Source: Neurospora tetrasperma FGSC 2508
Lineage: Eukaryota; Ascomycota; Sordariomycetes; Sordariales; Sordariaceae
DNA length: 64,000 bases
Direction of reading: 5' to 3'
NCBI RefSeq assembly: GCF_000213175.1
Contig: NW_009799101.1
Span: 2,439,994 to 2,503,993, forward strand
Shown here: positions 12,561-22,680 of the stretch, in pieces
Layout of the letters: each line of letters opens with the position of its first letter
How positions within the stretch are numbered: the stretch's first letter is position 1
Notes under the pieces: model-generated
What the model was told of the DNA's origin: nothing
Seen by the model: only the letters and a program-made list of their open reading frames with translations
Databases searched by the model: none
Position numbers and translations under genes: made by a program

Positions 12561-13699
12561 TAGAGGACGCTATAAATAAAATTATAAATTATAATCCCGA
12601 GGAATACTAGTATTAAATTAATAGGCCGGATAATGAGGACTGTTAGTAGGAAGTAATACCCTAGGAATAATTAACTTAAGAATTAGCTCCTCGGCCGCCA
12701 ACCTAGGAGGAATTTAGTTATATCGCTACTATCGATTATATACTCCTTACCGTTGCATACATTATAAGTACCTCCCTACTACTAATATTACTTTCTACGT
12801 CCGAAATCCCTATCGGTAATATACAAAACTTTATTAATCCTTACTTATATAAACCCCCTAATAATTCTGCTACCGGACATTAGACGGACCCCTTAGAATA
12901 TTACCGCTAAAAGAATTAAAAAAAAGAAAAATAGGACGATTTTTAGAAGAAGCGGGCAATTATTATCGAAGGTAGGCTTAAAGTATTATAGGGCAATACC
13001 CTAAATTTAGTAAGAGTTTATAGACCTATTAAAATGAATATTACTTAAATATACCCCCTTTACTACACCTACTACTAAATACCGTAATTCCAATATATTA
13101 TAAATAATTATTATAAGTACTATAAAAAGAAATAGGACAACCATTTCTAACCGACCGAGGACGGATATATAAGAATAGCCTAAGCTAATTACCTGTACCT
13201 TTAATAGAAGGGATTCTTAAACTACCCTTATTATAGACGAATAATTCGTATTTAAATTATACCCCCTTACGAGACCTAGCGAATAGCTAGCGCTACGGAA
13301 ACCTCTAATATATTTATATAATATTTATACTTATATAAAATAGGGAACTATTAACTTCTATTAGTAATAATACCCAACGTTGGACTATCCTATTTATATA
13401 AGGCAAAAAGCTTAAATTTATAAAATAGAAATTAAATACTATATACAATAAGTTTGTAAAGCCGAAGCTACTAAGGAAAAAGAAGCTATATATTTAGTAT
13501 AATTATAGGAATAGGGTTTATTAAACGAATTTATACCTAAAGAAGAGGATATTCTTAATAACTACTATTAGGAATTAGGAAACGGCTTAGGGCCTTTAAG
13601 GAGGCCTAACGAAAATTAAATCCTTAGACGAAGAGGATTATCCGACGATATAACCGCCGGAAAAGCAAAATCTTAAACCCTATAATATTTATAAAAATC

Positions 13700-16600
13700 G
13701 TAATTACCGAAGAAGGGAAAGCGGATTAACGATTTAAAATTATAACCTATTAAAAAAATTATTAAGCTTTTACGCTAATAGACTCCGGAACTTAATTAAA
13801 CCTTATTTCGCTAAAGTTTATTACTTAATTAAAAATTCCCTAAAAGAAAAAAAAAGCCCCCTTTATAATAAAAGGACCCTTCGAAATATAAATTATAAAG
13901 AGGGAAATATTACTACTACCTATTATAATAAAAGGAAAAACAATCAAAATCAGCTTCGATATCGTCGATATAGGACTATTTAAGGATATAATCCTAAAAT
14001 ACTTATAGTATATTATATATAACTTAAATATTAATTGGAAGGAAAGTAACTACTTATATTTAAAAACGTACCCAACTATTAATAAGAAACTAGGAATATA
14101 GAAGGAAATCGGCTATAACAATATAATTCCTACGGCCTTACTATAAATAATATAAGAAATTATAATTTATACTATTAATAAAAGTAATAAGGTTATAGAA
14201 GAAGGATTAGTAATATTAATAGAAATATCGGTAATTAATATTCAATATAAATTTAATTATTACTAAAACTAATAAATAAAAAAGCCGAAGGTAGTAATTT
14301 TAATTAAATATTAGGGATACCCGGCTTTTATTAGTAAGTACTTTAAAGGACTATTACTATAAGGACTATAGGACTATAAAATTAAATTTAGGGAAAGAGC
14401 TAAACTTAAATTCTTTAAAGTATACTATACTAATAAAAAGTAGAATATAGAATTAAAGAAGTATTTAAATAAAAATTTAAAACGAGGATATATTCGGGAA
14501 TCTATATCGCTAGTAGAGTACCCTATCCTTTTCGTACCAAAAAAGGATAAAAAACTACACCTTTATATTAATTACAAACAACTAAATTAAGAGACCGTAA
14601 AAAATAATTATCCCCTACCCCTAATTTTACGCATCCGAAATTAATTAGGAAGAGTATAATATTTTATACGTTTTAATTTACTTATTATTTATACTTACAT
14701 CCGAATTAAAGAAAAAAACGAATAGAAAATAATATTTTGTATACTCTACGGATATTATAAATATTTTATTATACCCTTCGGATTAATTAATATATTTATA
14801 ATATTCTAATCTGTTATTAATTATATAATTCGACCCTACTTTAATAAATTCACTATTTACTACCTAAATAACATTCTTATTTATTCTAAGACTCTCGTAG
14901 AGTATAAAGAATATATAAAGAAAATATTAAATATATTATACGAGTATAAACTCTCCGTTAATATAGAAAAGAGTAAATTCTATATAAAGGAAACTATATT
15001 TTTTAAATATCTAATCTTAGAAAATAAGGTTAAAATAGAACTAAGCAAAGTAGAAGCCGTATAGAACTAACTTATATTTAGGAATGCGATTAAAGTCTAT
15101 AAATTCCTAAAGTTTATTAATTTCTACCGGATATTTATATAGGACTATAGGAAGATTGCTAGGCCGTTGTACGAATTTACTAGGAAAGAAGTTACTTTTA
15201 TATAAAGAAGGGAAGAAAAAAAAGCTTTTAAAGCTATTTACAATACTATTACTATAGACCCTATATTAAAATTTCCTAATTTATACAAACCCTTTAAAAT
15301 AGAAATTAATATATTAAATTATACTATTAGAAATTAATTAGGGTAGCGCAATGACTAAAGGAAATTATATTTTATAACTTTCTTCTTAAAGAAGCTAGAA
15401 GGACCCTATTGCAATTACTCTATCTATAATAAAGAACTCCTAACTATTATTAAAGCTTTTCAAGAATAGAGACCATACTTCAATAAAACTATATATAAAA
15501 TACAAATCTATACCGACTATAATAATCTTCGGTACTCTACAATTACAAAGGTACTTAATAACTACTAAATACAATAAGCCGAATTCTTATTAGAATTCAA
15601 TTTCAAAATCAATTATAAAAAAGGTTTAAAAAATGCCCGAACTAACGCTTTAAACCGTCGGGTAAATTATATAAAAAACGCAATAGAAGCCTCTATACCC
15701 TTATTCTAGGAATAACTAAATAAATTATTCGTATACCCCCTATAGGAATAAGTAAAATATTATACCGTCTATTAGATTAAATTGTAAAACCCTAATTATT
15801 AAACTACTATTACTATTCAAAAAGAATAGTAAAAGTAGGAAAATAATTTGGAAGAAAGAATTATTCTCTAGAACAATAAATTATAGTACTATAATAAAGC
15901 CTATATATAGTTAAAACAATATAAAATTCTTATTATAGGAATATATATATTTAAAATAGGAGGATATATAGGTATTACAAAAACTATCGTACGAATATAG
16001 TAATACTACAACTTCCCCGGACTAAAATCCGAAGTAGCTTAAACATTATAAATTTATAAATACTATAATAGGATTAAAATTACAAAATATAAACTATACA
16101 AATTCTTTGAACCCTTAAAAATCGTAGAAAGGCTATAGAGTTCGGTAATTATAAACTTTATTACTAAATTACTACTATTTATAAATATTATTATAGAAAT
16201 TATATATAATAGTATATTAGTAATAGTAAATAAATTAATTAAATAAAATTACTTCCTACTATATAAAGAAATATAATTAGTAGAATAATTTATAAATATA
16301 ATCTATTAGAACATTACTTTAATATATAATTAACCGAAGGAATAAATTACAAATAAAAATACCAAATTCGTATCCAAATTCTAATAAGTATTAATAACTA
16401 AATTCGGTACTAAAAATAAAATATTAATAATATATTACCTGTAAATGGACGGACAAACGGAAAAGATTAACTAAATTATAGAATAATATTTAAAGAATTA
16501 TATTAACTTCGAATAAAGTAATTAAATAGAATTATTACTTACAATACAATTAATATACAATACCTCCCCTATAGAAACTATAAAGGTTTTACTTTTCTTT

Positions 16601-17180
16601 GCAAATTATAAGTATAAATTAAAACTCTTAGAAAGATTAAATACGAACGTTTCTAAAGCCTCGGTCAAAGCTAAAAAACTATATATATTATATAAAAAAC
16701 TCAAGGAAAAACTAAAATATATTTAATACAAAATAAGCTAATATTTTAATTTTAAAAGGTTCGAAGGGCCTCGCTTTAAAGAGGGGGATAAAATCCTTTT
16801 ATTAATTAAGAACCTTAGGATAAAAAGACTTAGTAAAAAATTTAATAACCGACGGGTAGGACTATTTAAAATCAAAAAAAAAATCTCCAATATAGTATAT
16901 TAATTAAATATTCCTAATACTATAAAATTAAAATTATATTCATTCTACATTATACTACTAAAACTAATACTTAAAAACGTACAAATCAATATATATACTA
17001 GTATTAAGAATAAGGAAGAAAAATAAAATATAAAATAAATTTTAAATTCAAGAGTAGAAAAAGGAGAATTATAATACTTTATTAAATAGGAAGGATTTAA
17101 TCCCGAAGATAATATATAGGAACCTATTAAGAATTTAAATTACCTTAAAAAGTTGGAGGAATTCTATTAGAGGAACCCAG
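13700..17180 (+). pseudogene. Pol relic of chromovirus (PR-RT-RH-IN-chromodomain)
   Basis: Recognisable plus-strand landmarks are as follows. The aspartic protease active site TLIDSGT is at 13772-13792, with the Asp-Ser-Gly triad still intact. Reverse transcriptase gives PILFVPKKDKKL at 14521-14556, IIPFGLIN further on, and YLNNILIYSK from 14861, where the catalytic aspartates are now asparagines. RNase H begins near 15255 (DPILKFPN). Integrase shows YYNFPGLKSEV near 16010, LVIVNKLIK near 16209 (aspartate to asparagine) and MDGQTEKIN from about 16445. A chromodomain lies at about 17065-17170 (YFIK, EGFNPEDNI, EPIKNL). Chromodomains direct such elements to methylated histone H3 in heterochromatin; that role is family knowledge. 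Confidence 0.9.
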
Positions 17181-17936
17181 ATTAGCCCGGGACAGAAAAC
17201 TACCTAACTAAGAGGCAAAGTAAGCCGTAAAATCCAAGGACGCCCAATTTATAAGCATAAGGGTCGAAAAAGTAGTAATTACAATAAACCGCTCTTTATC
17301 AAATAAAGGCTTAAATTCCCACTTAATAGCCCTATCCTCCTTATCCTATACTTCTAATTCTATTAACGCTAATAACAATATTTCCCTACCCTCTTTAACT
17401 AACCGATCCTTCCTCTATTTTAAATAAATTAATTAAAGCTTCTTCTCTTTAAATTCGAAAAACTTCTTCTAAAGTTCGAAAGATTTTTTATTAACCTTTC
17501 GAATCGAAGCTTCAATATTTTAAAATACGTATTAGTATTCAATAAGGATACGTACGACTATCGAATTAGTAATTAAGCGTACTAAAACGCTAAAGGAATT
17601 TATATTCCGTATTATAGTCCACCTCTATATAAGGACGCGCGACCCGAACGTACTCCCTATATTTCGTTTTACTAAGAAGCTTCTTATAAATAAACTTTTA
17701 GTCGGAATAATATTAATAAAGTATTACTATAAACCCAAAACGTTCGATAGAAATTAATAATATACACTAACGAATTATTAAATTAAATATAGGTTTAGAA
17801 ATATAGTTAAATATTTTAGTAAAGGATAAAGAAGGGAAAAGGTTTATTATATTTAGATTAAGAGCAAAAGAATTATAGAGAATAAAAATAGATAAATATT
17901 TCTAGGAAATTAATAAAGCCGTCGAAAACGTCGGTT

Positions 17937-17949
17937 AGGGAAGGGAGGT
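17937..17949 (+). other. Polypurine tract of chromovirus
   Basis: AGGGAAGGGAGG lies a few bases upstream of the 3' LTR start at 17954, the expected position of the plus-strand primer for reverse transcription. Confidence 0.75.
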
Positions 17950-17953
17950 ATTA

Positions 17954-18417
17954 TATTACGAATTTAAGTAATTACGTAGGCTAACTAAGCTATTAGGATG
18001 TAATAGCCCTATTTACAATAAAATAATATAACCTCAAACTAGGGTAAAAAATAGGGGAGTATTAGAAAGGCGCTTACTAGAATAGGCGCTTACAATAAAT
18101 AATACTTATAATAAGCAATACTTATAATAAATAATATTTACAACGAATAATATTTATAGTAAGTAGCGCTTACAATAAGTAAAATACTATCGTAAGCATA
18201 CGCCTAGGATTAAGGCCTCAGGACGAAGCATAGAGTATAAAAGGACGATTAGAAAACTCAGATTGTTAGGTAGTTCGATAGTAGTCAATTAATCATTATT
18301 ACCGAGACCAATATTACAATATATACTTATCGTAAACTTTCTAACTTCACCGAACAGCACTAATAGTCTTTACCTTCAACTATCCCACGTAGGCAGATCA
18401 GACTGCCGTTCGTCACA
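17954..18417 (+). repeat. 3' LTR of inner chromovirus
   Basis: This 464-bp copy starts TATTACG (RIP-changed from TG) and ends GTCACA. Its outer, downstream half is much less mutated than the same part of the 5' LTR. Confidence 0.95.
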
Positions 18418-18776
18418 CTTAGACTTTCCTTTATTTTTATTACTATTAGGGGAATCCTATTTAGTAGGGTATATAAATTTAAACTTCAAAGTAGGTTAGG
18501 AGTAAATAGAAAAGGGAATTATAGATTTAACTTTCCCCTTCAACTCTAGGCTAGCCTATAGAGTTCGGAGTAAATTATTAAATAGGCCAGTAGTATCGGG
18601 GGGTATTTTAACGCTCCCTATCATTAGAGAATCATAGGAAGTTTCTATATTAGTATTAGTATCATTATTATTATTTAATATAGAAAAGGAAACTATTCTA
18701 ATACTAATATATATTGTACTATAGCTATAGGCAGTCCTTCCTTCTAATAATTAATTAATAAATAGGTAAAACCTAA
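18418..18776 (-). mobile_element. Middle element, 5' leader and start of gag
   Basis: This is the continuation of the middle Gypsy element beyond the chromovirus insertion, between the CTTAG duplication and the 5' LTR. It should carry the primer-binding site next to 18776 and the beginning of gag on the minus strand. Neither could be identified securely because of RIP. Confidence 0.7.
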
Positions 18777-19069
18777 TATAAGGAGATAGTAGAGCGATAC
18801 GCGGGTGTTGGCTACTATATATATATTAAAGTTCTATAAAGAAAGAAAGAAGAAAATACTACCCTTTGGGTAGGTTGAGTACTAGAGCTTAAATGGCTGT
18901 ACGCTTAGTGCCTTGTAGCCTGAGGTAGTAAGAGAATTCTCTAGAAGCCCGGGGCGCCGTAGTGCCGCGGTCCGAGTCGACTGGGGTAGTTTTAATACGA
19001 GCTGCCGTCTTAGCACTCGAGTCTGGCCAGTCAGAGCTAGATGCCTTATCGGGCGCTAGTCCTATAATA
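18777..19069 (-). repeat. Right (5') LTR of middle element
   Basis: 293-bp partner of 4140-4432. It is the better preserved copy and is followed by GAGGA at 19070-19074. Confidence 0.93.
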
Positions 19070-21117
19070 GAGGAGTAGTAATACTAGGGATAGTATTGAG
19101 TATACGGTTCCTACTAATAGACGAGGTCGGGGGGAAACGTTTAATATAAAGCTCCTACGTTTTTCTAAATTTAGTACGGAGAGTTATTAATTCTATTTAT
19201 ATCTTTTGTATGACCTAATTCTAATATTTATTTGACGTCTATAGTACTATAAATTGTATATTAGAGGTACGCTTTAGTATATTTTTAATTATTTTGTGAA
19301 GTGCTGAATTGTTTATTATTATACTATTATTATTAGTTTTAATTAATAGGTTGGAAGTATTGAAATTAATATTAAAGCGGATTAATTACGAATTATTAGT
19401 AGGATAAGTATTTTGGTAAAAAGTTAAATACGTTAAAGAGGCGGAGATTTTTAAAATAGTAGGAGGAAGGTAATTACTGTTATTTAATATTATTAGAGGT
19501 ATTCTTTATTAATAGATTTAATATTCCTACTATTCGGCTTCTTTTTTATTAACCGGAACTTAATTTGTTAAGCCTTTGGGATTTATTTATATAATTTAAC
19601 CGAATACTTGATAATCAATAGTTAGAAGCAGTATATAATTACAAAAATAAGCAGAAAGTTAATTAATATTATTAAATAGGGGTTATCGGTTAGCGCGGTT
19701 AATCCAAAGATTTTTTATTTAACTAATTAAACTAGCGGTATTATGAGGGTCTTTAGCGCTAATTATAACTATCTCGCTAGTAGGACTAATAAGACTACTA
19801 GAGTGCTAATTATAATTAATTATAGGATTTTTGTAAGGTTGAAAAGTAATACGTTTTATAGCGGTAGGGGCTGGGAGATTGAAACCGGGCTTTATATTAT
19901 TTTGAGTTAAGCGTATAGCGTTTTATATAGGTTGCGCGAAATAAAGTAGAGGATTTGGGGATTTACTTCCGGGCTTCGTATTATATTAAATAAAACGTAT
20001 AGTATTTTGGTTCTAATTAATAAAATAGGCCGGGAAATTATTAGCGAGGATAGTTCCCGGATATTACTTTACCTACTCCTATTACTATTTCTACGTAAAA
20101 TATAGGAGAGTTTTAATTTATATAAATTTTTTGAAATATTTAATAATAGGATTAGTAACTAATTATTAGGCAATGCTTATAGTAATTTCAATAATTAAAT
20201 TTACTTGCAAAACTATTAACTTAGTAGGTAAAAAGGGTCGTTAAATTGGATTTAATTAAGTATACTATTTAATAAGAATAGGCGGTAAGGAAGGTAATAT
20301 AGGAATTTATACTGGGTTAATATAATTTAATACGTTAATTATCTTAATTATATTTAAGAAGTTGGCTAGTAAAGAGTGAACGCTAGTAATTACTAAAGCG
20401 GCGGTACTACCGGTACTAGGGGGAATTAATATTTAAGTAGTAGTATTGACGATTATATTATTCTCCTTAATTCAGGCTATAAATTATTTTTAATTCTTTT
20501 TCTAGAGTTATAATAATACGCCTTCTTTAGTAAAAAACGGCTAAGTTTAACGTATTAAAAGTAGGTAATTAGTAACTAATTAGCAATATTTACGTAAGAC
20601 CTATTGAATTTTATAATCTACTGTATTTAAATTAATAATCTATCCCTTATTATAAATATCATTATTAGTATTAGCGACCTAATTAGGTTCGATTTTAATA
20701 AAACCTATTTCTTTATTTAAGCGCAATTAGGCGGCTTTAATAAGCAATTTGGTAGCTAATTACGAGAATCTTTACTTATAGTAAAACTACGGTTCGAATA
20801 TAGTAAATTTAATAATTTAATATATTTTGCGTATTAGATTTTCGTTTTAGAGTTAGAAAACTATCCGGGGATTTACCTAATTAATCTTTAATATTATTTA
20901 GTTTAGCTTTTAGATTTAATTAAATAATAATAAAGTAGTAAAAAAGGGGGACTTTAAGGAATAAATATATAAATATTTGGTTTAAAAGGGTAAAAGTTGA
21001 ATAATGGTTAATAAGTTTAATAAATCGTTGTTAGACCTAATATATCTCCCCCCTTGACGAAAGGAAGAGACGATAGAAATAATAAGGTCGGTTTGAAATT
21101 GAATTATAGGTACTACT
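19070..21117 (-). mobile_element. Outer element interior, 5' part
   Basis: About 2 kb of RIP-mutated interior of the outer LTR element. No Gag or Pol motif was recognised on either strand. Around 19870-20000 two roughly 40-bp stretches look like degenerate direct repeats (CCGGGCTTTATATTATTTTG and CCGGGCTTCGTATTATATTA). Confidence 0.6.
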
Positions 21118-21456
21118 TGTTATACGAAAATATGCTTTATAAGTAATAATAATAGAGAATAATAGAATAAGTAATTCGTTGCTAGATAGAGTAATAGTAC
21201 GTAATGATTGACGATAGTTTTGTTAAAGGAAGTTAAAAATAAGAGTTGTTGTAAGCTTTAACTTGGGACTTTATATACGACTTTACTGAGTGTAAGTAAA
21301 ATAAACGTTAGGTTAGTATAATATTGATTAATAATCTATTAACCTTGATAGAGGTTAACGGAACGAATACTCTTATATAATGAACTATACGCTCTAGTAA
21401 GCAGCTATTATAATAAGATAGAGCATCTAAGTATCTACCAAGAATGCCCTATAATA
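21118..21456 (-). repeat. Right LTR of outer element
   Basis: 339-bp partner of 3324-3662. It begins TGTTATACG and is followed directly by the GCTCC duplication at 21457-21461. Confidence 0.92.
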
Positions 21457-22420
21457 GCTCCTTCTAGTATTTAAACTAGTCTAATATATATTGGTTATCT
21501 ATATAACCTCGTAGAGAGGCGGTAATAATTGTCCTATCTTTAAGGGAATTATTAATATATTTGTATATAATATTAATGCTAGGGAGTAAGACGAAGGGGG
21601 GTATAGTCCGACCAAATGTAGAAACGGCCTCAAGGATAGTAATAAGAACTCTCTAATTAGGATTAATTAATTAGACTTTAATTATTTCATTGTAAGTCTA
21701 TATATAATAGGCTTTATCTAATATACTAACTCTAAAACTAAACTTATTACTATTCTAAATATTGTCTAGCTTAACGTTGTGCTTCGTAATAGTATTATTA
21801 AATAGATAAAAGACTTCTTCAACGTTTGCTCTAGTTTGTAATGCCTTTCGAACCTATACTATAGATTTAGTACGTATACTATAGAATACACCTCTTTACA
21901 AGTAACGCCGTACCTATACGGTTGAGGCACGTGGTATAAAGGTATTACTACCGTCGTTACAATTTAATCTTATTAAAGCAATTATAACTAAAATTAACTA
22001 CTAGGGATTTATTTCGATCCCTATAAAGCATAGTTAGCTTAATTCACAATAGTAGAATTAACTATTAACTGACGGATATTTATATATTAATCTAAATATA
22101 TATAGCAAGATCCTCCTCCCTAATTAATAGCGTATAATTACCCCCATTCTCTAACTTTAGCTATACACCCTTGTAGCGGCTTACGATTTATCTATATAGA
22201 ACTCGAAATACCTTCGCTATATCTACTATAGTCTTAAATCTATTATTCTAAAATAACTTTACGGCCGCTTAAACTCTACCCTCTACAAGTGGCATCTCCT
22301 ACACATTACCAACGATATCCCAAGTATTAGTAGTTAAGTCAATAAACGTCGGGTTAGACTATAGGGAGCCGTTAGTAGATTTATAGGGTTAATGAAGCAT
22401 AGCGTAATAAATAGGGAATA
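21457..22420 (-). pseudogene. pogo/Fot-type transposase relic, N-terminal and central part
   Basis: On the minus strand a helix-turn-helix-like stretch containing YHVPQPYRYGVT lies near 21930. The first half of a DDE_1-type catalytic domain follows at about 21470-21860: NSNKFSFRV, where the family has a catalytic aspartate, then LITILEAVSTFGRTIPP at about 21600-21655, and GYIDNQY near 21500. It stops at 21457 because the outer LTR element was inserted there; the rest of the protein resumes at 3323. Stop codons and aspartate-to-asparagine changes show RIP. Terminal inverted repeats were not found by eye. Confidence 0.65.
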
Positions 22421-22680
22421 TAGTAGTAAAAGGGCAGTCTAATAGCAAAATAGCGAGAGGTAATATAATAAGGAAATAGAGGGGTTGAATAAAGGGGGTT
22501 GAATATAATTAAGACTGATTGTACATAAATATAAGTATAATAATCGATATTATCGATTCAAATAAGCATTTTAGAATATAAGCAGTTTGAGTACAAAGGA
22601 GTGCAAATAAGTAGTGCACATCCAGAGTATTGGGCAGTACGGGGAAATAGGTTACATATAATTAAAAAAAATATGCTATT
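22420..22680. other. Distal AT-rich flank and border of the RIP block
   Basis: RIP-like AT-rich sequence without recognised motifs fades into normal composition between 22,600 and 22,700. It probably includes the 5' end of the pogo-type element. Confidence 0.5.

Larger units (their letters stand above)
10988..18417 (+). mobile_element. Inner Ty3/Gypsy chromovirus (layer 3), full length
   Basis: The element is 7,430 bp with 464-bp LTRs (10988-11451 and 17954-18417) and a perfect 5-bp duplication CTTAG. A polypurine tract (17937-17949) sits just before the 3' LTR. Gag with a zinc knuckle, protease, reverse transcriptase, RNase H, integrase and a C-terminal chromodomain follow in this order on the plus strand, which defines a chromovirus of the Ty3/Gypsy (Metaviridae-type) group. 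It interrupts the gag region of the middle element and is therefore the youngest insertion, yet it too is heavily RIP-mutated. Confidence 0.95.
4140..19069 (-). mobile_element. Middle Ty3/Gypsy retrotransposon (layer 2)
   Basis: It has 293-bp LTRs at 4140-4432 and 18777-19069 and the flanking duplication GAGGA. Without the nested chromovirus (10988-18417 plus one 5-bp duplication) the element is about 7.5 kb. Gag, reverse transcriptase, RNase H and integrase relics run right to left on the minus strand, so the 5' LTR is the right one. A minus-strand purine tract (complement of about 4437-4448) lies just inside the 3' LTR. The order reverse transcriptase, RNase H, integrase places it in Ty3/Gypsy. 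An unusual extra 1.7 kb with a plus-strand coding signature lies between integrase and the 3' LTR. All frames are broken by RIP. Confidence 0.93.
3324..21456 (-). mobile_element. Outer LTR retrotransposon (layer 1 of the nest)
   Basis: The element is bounded by 339-bp LTRs at 3324-3662 and 21118-21456 and flanked by the duplication GCTCC. Its own internal sequence is only 3663-4139 plus 19075-21117, about 2.5 kb; the rest is a later insertion. A purine tract read on the minus strand (the complement of 3663-3671) touches the left LTR, so the element points to the minus strand. The LTR reads TGTTATAGGGCATTC at its minus-strand start. I recognise no Gag, protease, reverse transcriptase or integrase in the interior. 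It is therefore either a non-autonomous element (LARD/TRIM-like), a deletion derivative, or too heavily mutated by RIP to read. It landed inside a pogo-type transposase gene. Confidence 0.9.
1..22680. repeat. AT-rich RIP-mutated transposon block
   Basis: The whole block is dominated by TpA and almost lacks CpA and TpG, the signature of repeat-induced point mutation acting on repeats in ascomycetes. Every reading frame is broken, mostly by TAG/TAA codons that sit where CAG/CAA would be expected. No intact gene was found. The block holds the nested transposons described separately. Composition changes abruptly to gene-like sequence around 22,680, shortly after the last AT-rich stretch. Such blocks are usually heterochromatic in related fungi; that chromatin state is inference here. 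Confidence 0.93.
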
